DNA from: Flavobacterium sp.
GTDB taxonomy: Bacteria; Bacteroidota; Bacteroidia; Flavobacteriales; Flavobacteriaceae
Reading direction: 5' to 3'
DNA length: 11,752 nucleotides
NCBI GenBank assembly: GCA_024709705.1
Contig: JANJWE010000317.1
Coordinates: 1 to 11,752 of the forward strand
This document shows positions 7,654 through 11,752 of this stretch, in pieces (the stretch's first letter is position 1; each line of letters starts with the position of its first letter). A program made the translations under genes and the position numbers. The notes below the pieces were generated by a model that saw only the letters and a list, made by a program, of their open reading frames with translations, did not search any database and was not told the DNA's origin.

Positions 7654-9336
7654 ATGTCAGAAGAAAGGTCGCTCAATTTTATTGAACAAATTATCGAAGA
7701 AGATTTGAAAAATGGTTTTTCAAAAGATAAACTCCGTTTTCGTTTTCCACCGGAACCCAATGGTTATCTTCACGTGGGCCATGCCAGTTCTATTTGTTTG
7801 AATTTTGGTTTAGGAATTGATTATGAATCGCCTGTAAATTTGCGTTTTGACGATACCAATCCCGCCAAAGAAGAACAGGAATATGTAGATGCTATCAAAC
7901 GCGATGTGCAATGGCTTGGTTTTCAGTGGGCTGAAGAACGATATGCTTCTGATTATTTTCAAGAATTGTATGATTGGGCAGTAGAGTTTATCAAAAACGA
8001 TAAAGCTTATGTAGACAGTCAATCTTCAGAAGAAATGGCTAAACAAAAAGGAACTCCTACCCAAGTGGGAACGAATAGTCCGTTTAGAAACCGTTCGATT
8101 GAAGAAAATCTAGATCTTTTTGAACGCATGAAAAACGGTGAATTTCCGGAAGGAACACACGTTTTGCGTGCCAAAATTGATATGGCCTCTACCAATATGT
8201 TGATGCGTGACCCAATTATGTATCGTATTTTGCATAAACATCATCACAGAACAGGAAATAAATGGTGTATTTATCCCATGTATGATTGGGCTCATGGCGA
8301 AAGCGATTATATCGAAGGTATTTCACATTCGCTTTGTACATTAGAATTTTTACCACACCGAGAATTATACGATTGGTTTTTAGACCAAATTTATGATGCA
8401 AATAAAGTGCGTCCGAAACAGAGAGAGTTTGCCAGAAGAAACCTTTCGCATACGGTTGTAAGTAAACGAAAATTACTGCAATTAGTGCAAGAAGGTCATG
8501 TGACCGGTTGGGACGATCCTCGGATGAGTACGATTTCAGGTATGAGAAGACGTGGTTATACACCGGCTTCCATTCGAAATTTTGCGAAAACAATTGGTAT
8601 TGCAAAACGAACCAACTTAATTGATGTTTCATTATTGGAATTCTGCGTTCGTGAAGATTTGAACAAAACCGCTCCACGTGTGATGGCAGTTTTAAATCCG
8701 GTTAAGCTGGTGATTACCAATTATCCTGAAGGTCAAGAAGAGTGGTTGGATGCTGAAAATAATCCGGAAGAAGAAGTTTTAACGTATAGAAAAGTGCCTT
8801 TTTCCAAAGAATTGTACATCGAAAGAGAAGATTTTCAAGAAGAAGCGAATAAGAAATTTTTCCGTTTAACGTTGGGAACCGAGGTGCGTTTAAAGAATGC
8901 GTATATCATCAAAGGTGAAAATGTTGTGAAAGATGCAGAGGGAAATATAACTGAAATTCACGCAACATATGATGTAGATTCGAAGTCGGGTAGTGGCACC
9001 GAAGCCAGTCAACGCAAAGTAAAAGGAACCATTCATTGGGTTTCTATTCCACATGCTGTTGAAGCTGAAGTACGTATTTACGACCGACTGTTCACCCATG
9101 AAAATCCGGATGGTGATAAAGAGGTTGACTTTAAAAATTACATCAACCCTAACTCATTGGAAGTGATTACCGGTTTTGTTGAACCTAGTTTAACATCGGC
9201 ACAACCCGAAGATAAATTTCAATTTCAACGTCTCGGTTATTTTTGCACCGACAAAGATTCTACTTCTGAAAAATTGATTTTTAATAAAACAGTCGGCTTG
9301 AGAGATACTTGGGCCAAAGTAGAAGCAAAGGAGTAA
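7654..9336 (+). CDS. glnS: Glutaminyl-tRNA synthetase
   Basis: This 560-residue enzyme charges tRNA-Gln with glutamine using ATP, in the cytoplasm. It is a class I synthetase: the HIGH motif is HVGH at residues 40-43 within PPEPNGYLHVGHA, and the KMSKS equivalent is VVSKR at 268-272. The segment CIYPMYDWAHGESDYIEG (205-222) fits GlnRS rather than GluRS. The catalytic Rossmann region fills roughly the first 335 residues, and from about APRVMAVLNP (340) to the end is the two-barrel anticodon-binding domain. The length is normal for bacterial GlnRS (about 550-560). I chose ATG 7654 (MSEERSLNFIEQ) over the upstream in-frame ATG 7624. The upstream ATG would add ten residues encoded across the -7 element, and 7654 has AGGA just before it, though at a short 3-base spacing. 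The gene appears to be transcribed alone and ends at the terminator at 9412-9438. Confidence 0.97.
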   Translation: MSEERSLNFIEQIIEEDLKNGFSKDKLRFRFPPEPNGYLHVGHASSICLNFGLGIDYESPVNLRFDDTNPAKEEQEYVDAIKRDVQWLGFQWAEERYASDYFQELYDWAVEFIKNDKAYVDSQSSEEMAKQKGTPTQVGTNSPFRNRSIEENLDLFERMKNGEFPEGTHVLRAKIDMASTNMLMRDPIMYRILHKHHHRTGNKWCIYPMYDWAHGESDYIEGISHSLCTLEFLPHRELYDWFLDQIYDANKVRPKQREFARRNLSHTVVSKRKLLQLVQEGHVTGWDDPRMSTISGMRRRGYTPASIRNFAKTIGIAKRTNLIDVSLLEFCVREDLNKTAPRVMAVLNPVKLVITNYPEGQEEWLDAENNPEEEVLTYRKVPFSKELYIEREDFQEEANKKFFRLTLGTEVRLKNAYIIKGENVVKDAEGNITEIHATYDVDSKSGSGTEASQRKVKGTIHWVSIPHAVEAEVRIYDRLFTHENPDGDKEVDFKNYINPNSLEVITGFVEPSLTSAQPEDKFQFQRLGYFCTDKDSTSEKLIFNKTVGLRDTWAKVEAKE

Positions 9337-9411
9337 ATTTTTTTTGCTTGTGTTTCATTTTGATCAAAGGAAGAAAAAATAAAGTCGTATACAGTCATAA
9401 CCAAAAATTAT

Positions 9412-9438
9412 AAAAGCCACATTTTATTGTGGCTTTTT
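9412..9438 (+). terminator. Intrinsic terminator of glnS
   Basis: AAAAGCCACA (9412-9421) pairs with TGTGGCTTTT (9428-9437) around a 6-base loop, and the stem runs straight into a T-tract. It lies about 75 bases after the glnS stop. Confidence 0.85.
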
Positions 9439-9717
9439 CTATTATTTGTATTTTCTATCGGTTTTTAATTTTTATTGTTAAAAACAATTAAAAATGACTT
9501 TCATAGAGCGTTTTTTAGAAAGAAAAAATAAAAGGCAATATGATTTTATATTTCATCCACCGAAAGTGAATTTATAAGCGTCTAATTTATTTTTGGCTAT
9601 TTTTCAACCTACTTTCCAGCTGAATAAACTCTAAATCAAAAATTTTCGATTTTACCCTGTATTCTGAAGAAAAAAATTTCATTTTTTAAATTTTTCGAAT
9701 TTTCAAAATCGCGGTTT

Positions 9718-9742
9718 AAAAAAAAGAGACCCGAAGGTCTCT
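9718..9742 (-). terminator. UUCG-tetraloop terminator of the SPFH gene
   Basis: On the minus strand AGAGACC, loop TTCG, and GGTCTCT form a perfect 7-bp stem capped by an extra-stable UUCG tetraloop closed by C-G. Eight T follow (9725-9718). It begins 6 bases after the stop codon of the gene at 9749-10711. Confidence 0.92.
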
Positions 9743-9748
9743 CTCATT

Positions 9749-10711
9749 TTATACATCATCTTCGGTTGTCCCGAATTCATCTTTTTTCTTTTTTCCAATT
9801 CGAGTAGTACTGTTAGCTTTTTTCATGGCTTCGCCCACTTGATTACTTGCAGTAAAACTTGCGACCATATTGTTTAGCATATCACTTCCGGCTTGAGGGG
9901 AGTTGGGTAACAAAATAAGGTTTGAATTGGTATCAGCTCCAATGGCTTGTAATGTGTCATAATGTTGTGTAACCACAATGAGTGCAGAAGCTTCTTGCGA
10001 ATTGATTCCTACTTTATTCAATACATCAACCGATTCTACTAAACCTCTGGCAATTTCTCTTCTTTGATCAGCAATACCTTGACCTTGAAGTCTTTTACTT
10101 TCGGCTTCTGCTTTGGCTTTGGCTACAATTCTAATTCTTCCGGCTTCTGCTTCATATTCGGCAGCGGTTTTCTCACGGTCGGCAGCGTTAATTCGGTTCA
10201 TCGCATTTTTTACTTGAATATCCGGATCAATATCGGTAATTAACGTATTGATTATGTCGTATCCATAAGTAGTCATCGCTTCATTTAATTCGCGTTTAAC
10301 GGCAATGGCAATATCGTCTTTGCGTTCAAAAACGTCATCCAATTTTAATTTTGGTACTTCGGCACGCACCACGTCAAATACATACGAAGTAATTTGATCA
10401 TGAGGATATTCTAGTTTATAAAAGGCTTCATATACTTTCTCCTGAATCACTTTAAACTGAACCGAAACTTTCATTTTAACAAACACGTTGTCTTTGGTTT
10501 TGGTTTCAATAATTACGTCTAATTGTTGAATTCTGAGGTTAATTTTCCCGGCAATTCGGTCAATAACCGGAATTTTTAATTGTAAACCAGACTGTCTAAT
10601 GCTGCTAAATCGTCCAAATCGTTCAATAACCGCAGCGGTTTGTTGCTTCACTGTAAAAAACGAAGCCAATAAAAGAAAAACACCCAATACAATAATAATG
10701 TAACCAGTCAT
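9749..10711 (-). CDS. SPFH/band-7 (stomatin-prohibitin-flotillin) membrane protein
   Basis: This 320-residue protein has one N-terminal membrane segment (residues 4-20, YIIIVLGVFLLLASFF). An SPFH domain follows (about 21-185): QQTAAVIERFGRF, SGLQLKIPVIDRI, the strand VFVKMKVSVQFKV, and a helical part with VVRAEVPKLKLDDVFERKDDI. An Ala/Glu-rich probable coiled coil covers 172-222 (EYEAEAGRIRIVAKAKAEAESKR as its core), with QGIADQRREIARGL, then NLILLPNSP and a charged tail. SPFH proteins form ring or cage oligomers at membrane microdomains and are linked to membrane-protein quality control; the exact role here is unknown. It most resembles the QmcA and plant HIR-type branch. No NfeD partner is visible on either side, and the gene seems monocistronic, with its own terminator. 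Its start is 74 bases from that of the divergent barrel gene. No Shine-Dalgarno is visible. Confidence 0.93.
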   Translation of the reverse strand: MTGYIIIVLGVFLLLASFFTVKQQTAAVIERFGRFSSIRQSGLQLKIPVIDRIAGKINLRIQQLDVIIETKTKDNVFVKMKVSVQFKVIQEKVYEAFYKLEYPHDQITSYVFDVVRAEVPKLKLDDVFERKDDIAIAVKRELNEAMTTYGYDIINTLITDIDPDIQVKNAMNRINAADREKTAAEYEAEAGRIRIVAKAKAEAESKRLQGQGIADQRREIARGLVESVDVLNKVGINSQEASALIVVTQHYDTLQAIGADTNSNLILLPNSPQAGSDMLNNMVASFTASNQVGEAMKKANSTTRIGKKKKDEFGTTEDDV

Positions 10712-10756
10712 AAAAAATAGTTTTATATGTTATATGTAATGATACGAAATTTCTCG

Positions 10757-10764
10757 TACGTTTG
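10757..10764 (+). promoter_or_regulatory. Barrel-protein promoter, -7 element, with overlapping inverted repeat
   Basis: TACGTTTG is an exact TAnnTTTG match, placing the transcript start near 10771 and leaving about 15 bases before ATG 10786. Its first two bases also close an inverted repeat, TACGA (10743-10747) and TCGTA (10754-10758), with a 6-base spacer. That could be an operator, or chance. No clear -33 TTG was found. Confidence 0.55.
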
Positions 10765-10785
10765 TTACAACTTAACATCATATTC

Positions 10786-11442
10786 ATGAAAAGATATTTT
10801 TCAATTCTTATTTTACTTCTACTCGCATCTTCTTCGTTTGCTCAATACGGCAAAGGAGATTTCAATCACATTGGACTTAGTTTGGGTGTAAATCAAACCC
10901 ATTTGTTCACCAATAATTTTAATGTAAATCCCGGTATGAGTTGGACAGCCGGTCTGGCCATAAGAGGAAATTATTATAACGATTTTGCTATGGTGTATGG
11001 TATGAATTTTACTGACAATCTGTTTAAAGTAGAAACCAATTCTTTGTTGGGAACCAAAGAGGTAGAACTTAAAATGATGGCCGTTCAAGTTCATTTATTA
11101 TTGAGTTATAAAATTGCCGGCAGTAATTTTTCTATAGACGCAGGACCTGTTTTACAAATTAACAGTAAAATTAAGTTTGACGAAGCCGACGCCGATCTTT
11201 TTATTGCCAATGCCGGATTGCTCCGGGTTGAAAATCTTGAAGAAATTTCTCCAATCAATTGCAATGCTCATATCGGATTAACCGGAGGTTTTGACAATGT
11301 TCGATTGAATTTGAGTTTTCAATATGGCATTACCAATGTTTTAAATAACTTAAACAAACAAGACGAAGTGAAGTTGGTAACCACCGAAAAATTAAAAGGA
11401 AATTTAGGAATTTTAGCTGCAAACATTATTGTATACTTTTAA
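10786..11442 (+). CDS. Outer-membrane beta-barrel protein (PorT/OMP_b-brl_2-like)
   Basis: This 218-residue protein has a clear signal peptide (MKRYFSILILLLLASSSFA, cleaved before QYGKG). The mature part has alternating hydrophobic and polar strands typical of a small outer-membrane barrel: HIGLSLGVNQT, FAMVYGMNFT, MMAVQVHLLLSYKI, FSIDAGPVLQI, AHIGLTGGF, VRLNLSFQYGI. It ends in an aromatic residue (IIVYF), the usual C-terminal signal for barrel assembly. Size and layout fit the outer-membrane beta-barrel family to which PorT belongs, but I see nothing that makes it PorT itself, so no symbol is given. ATG 10786 was chosen over the in-frame ATG 10762, because the latter lies inside the -7 element and would place eight extra residues before the signal peptide. 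It is divergent from the SPFH gene and ends at the terminator at 11441-11472. Confidence 0.85.
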   Translation: MKRYFSILILLLLASSSFAQYGKGDFNHIGLSLGVNQTHLFTNNFNVNPGMSWTAGLAIRGNYYNDFAMVYGMNFTDNLFKVETNSLLGTKEVELKMMAVQVHLLLSYKIAGSNFSIDAGPVLQINSKIKFDEADADLFIANAGLLRVENLEEISPINCNAHIGLTGGFDNVRLNLSFQYGITNVLNNLNKQDEVKLVTTEKLKGNLGILAANIIVYF

Positions 11443-11472
11443 AAAAAGCTCCAGAAATGGAGCTTTTTTTTT
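11441..11472. terminator. Bidirectional terminator between converging genes
   Basis: A-tract plus GCTCC (to 11452), loop AGAAAT, and GGAGC plus a T-tract form a symmetric hairpin. It has T on both strands, so it can stop transcription from the barrel gene on the left and from the minus-strand gene on the right. It overlaps the stop codons of both genes. Confidence 0.9.
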
Positions 11473-11752
11473 AATGACCAGGTTCATATATCAACCTAAA
11501 GAAGGTGCTAAATCTTTGATTTTCCCTATTAATTGGAATCCCGGTTACAATACCTACAAGTAAGTTTTCGGCAATTCCTACACGCATTTGCGGTCGAATT
11601 ACCATATCGAAATCGGTTTGGGTAATTTCTTTATTAATTTCTAATCCAATAAAGTTTCGAGTTCCAGGAATCATGTAGTGAAAGTTGCTGTTTATTTGCC
11701 AATTTGTTTGCGTTGAATTGGCATCAAAATGATGTATGAGTAGCGGTCCGGT
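11471..11752 (-). CDS. C-terminal part of an uncharacterised protein, probable outer-membrane barrel
   Basis: The frame is open from the right edge to the stop at 11471, giving 93 residues with the N-terminus off the window. The internal ATG at 11674 is not the real start, because the frame continues upstream without a stop (LLIHHFDANS, then QINSNFHYMIPGTRNFIG). The segment shows short amphipathic strands separated by turns (FIGLEINKEI, DMVIRPQMRVGI, NLLVGIVTGIPI, RFSTFFRLIYEP), which suits the last strands of an outer-membrane beta-barrel. I do not recognise a named family with certainty, and no function is proposed. It converges on the barrel gene and shares its terminator. Confidence 0.7.
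   Translation of the reverse strand, partial: TGPLLIHHFDANSTQTNWQINSNFHYMIPGTRNFIGLEINKEITQTDFDMVIRPQMRVGIAENLLVGIVTGIPINRENQRFSTFFRLIYEPGH

Larger units (their letters stand above)
9337..9748. other. Gene-free AT-rich spacer between glnS and the SPFH gene
   Basis: These 412 bases separate two converging genes. They hold the glnS terminator near the left end and the SPFH-gene terminator at the right end. Between them are AT-rich inverted repeats: around 9462-9494 with ATTGTT/AACAAT at its centre, and a near-palindrome at 9635-9650 (ATCAAAAATTTTCGAT). No convincing gene is present; the longest ATG frame I noticed encodes 27 residues. Confidence 0.7.

Noticed and set aside
8216..8677. 153-residue minus-strand open frame
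   Set aside because: It lies fully inside glnS on the opposite strand, where the GlnRS motifs are intact; the product resembles no family I know.
9494..9577. 27-codon plus-strand frame starting MTFIERF
   Set aside because: It is too short, has no Shine-Dalgarno or -7 element seen before it, and has AT-rich biased composition; chance is enough.

Overview
The window comes from a Bacteroidota genome, most likely Flavobacteriaceae (Flavobacterium-like). Four things point there: type IX secretion system (T9SS) cargo and a PorP/SprF-family protein, AT-rich intergenic DNA, exact matches to the Bacteroidota -7 promoter element TAnnTTTG, and mostly absent Shine-Dalgarno sequences. It reads as an ordinary chromosomal segment. 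I see no tRNA, rRNA, CRISPR array, insertion sequence or phage gene.

Region 1 (1-7294, minus strand) is a tight three-gene cell-surface operon. Transcription runs from a 987-residue secreted Ig-repeat protein with a divergent T9SS type B sorting domain, to a PorP/SprF-type outer-membrane protein with a long coiled-coil linker and a C-terminal SPOR-like domain, to a large DUF11-containing surface protein whose C-terminus lies beyond position 1. The gaps are only 4 and 7 bases. The likely logic is that the SprF-like protein serves export or surface anchoring of one or both large neighbours, as SprF does for SprB. The Ig protein is built from a three-domain super-repeat, visible in the spacing of its core tryptophans.

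Region 2 (7295-7653) is a divergent intergenic region. It holds the glnS promoter, a weak candidate operon promoter, a terminator-like hairpin with no obvious gene upstream of it, and two DnaA-box-like words.

Region 3 (7654-9336, plus) is glnS, glutaminyl-tRNA synthetase, followed by an intrinsic terminator and about 400 bases of gene-free AT-rich DNA.

Region 4 (9718-11752) holds a minus-strand SPFH/band-7 membrane protein ending at a UUCG-tetraloop terminator, a divergent plus-strand outer-membrane beta-barrel protein, a terminator shared by two converging genes, and the C-terminal part of a minus-strand gene that enters from the right edge. For glnS and the small barrel protein the longest open frame starts inside a perfect -7 element, so the next in-frame ATG is used here.
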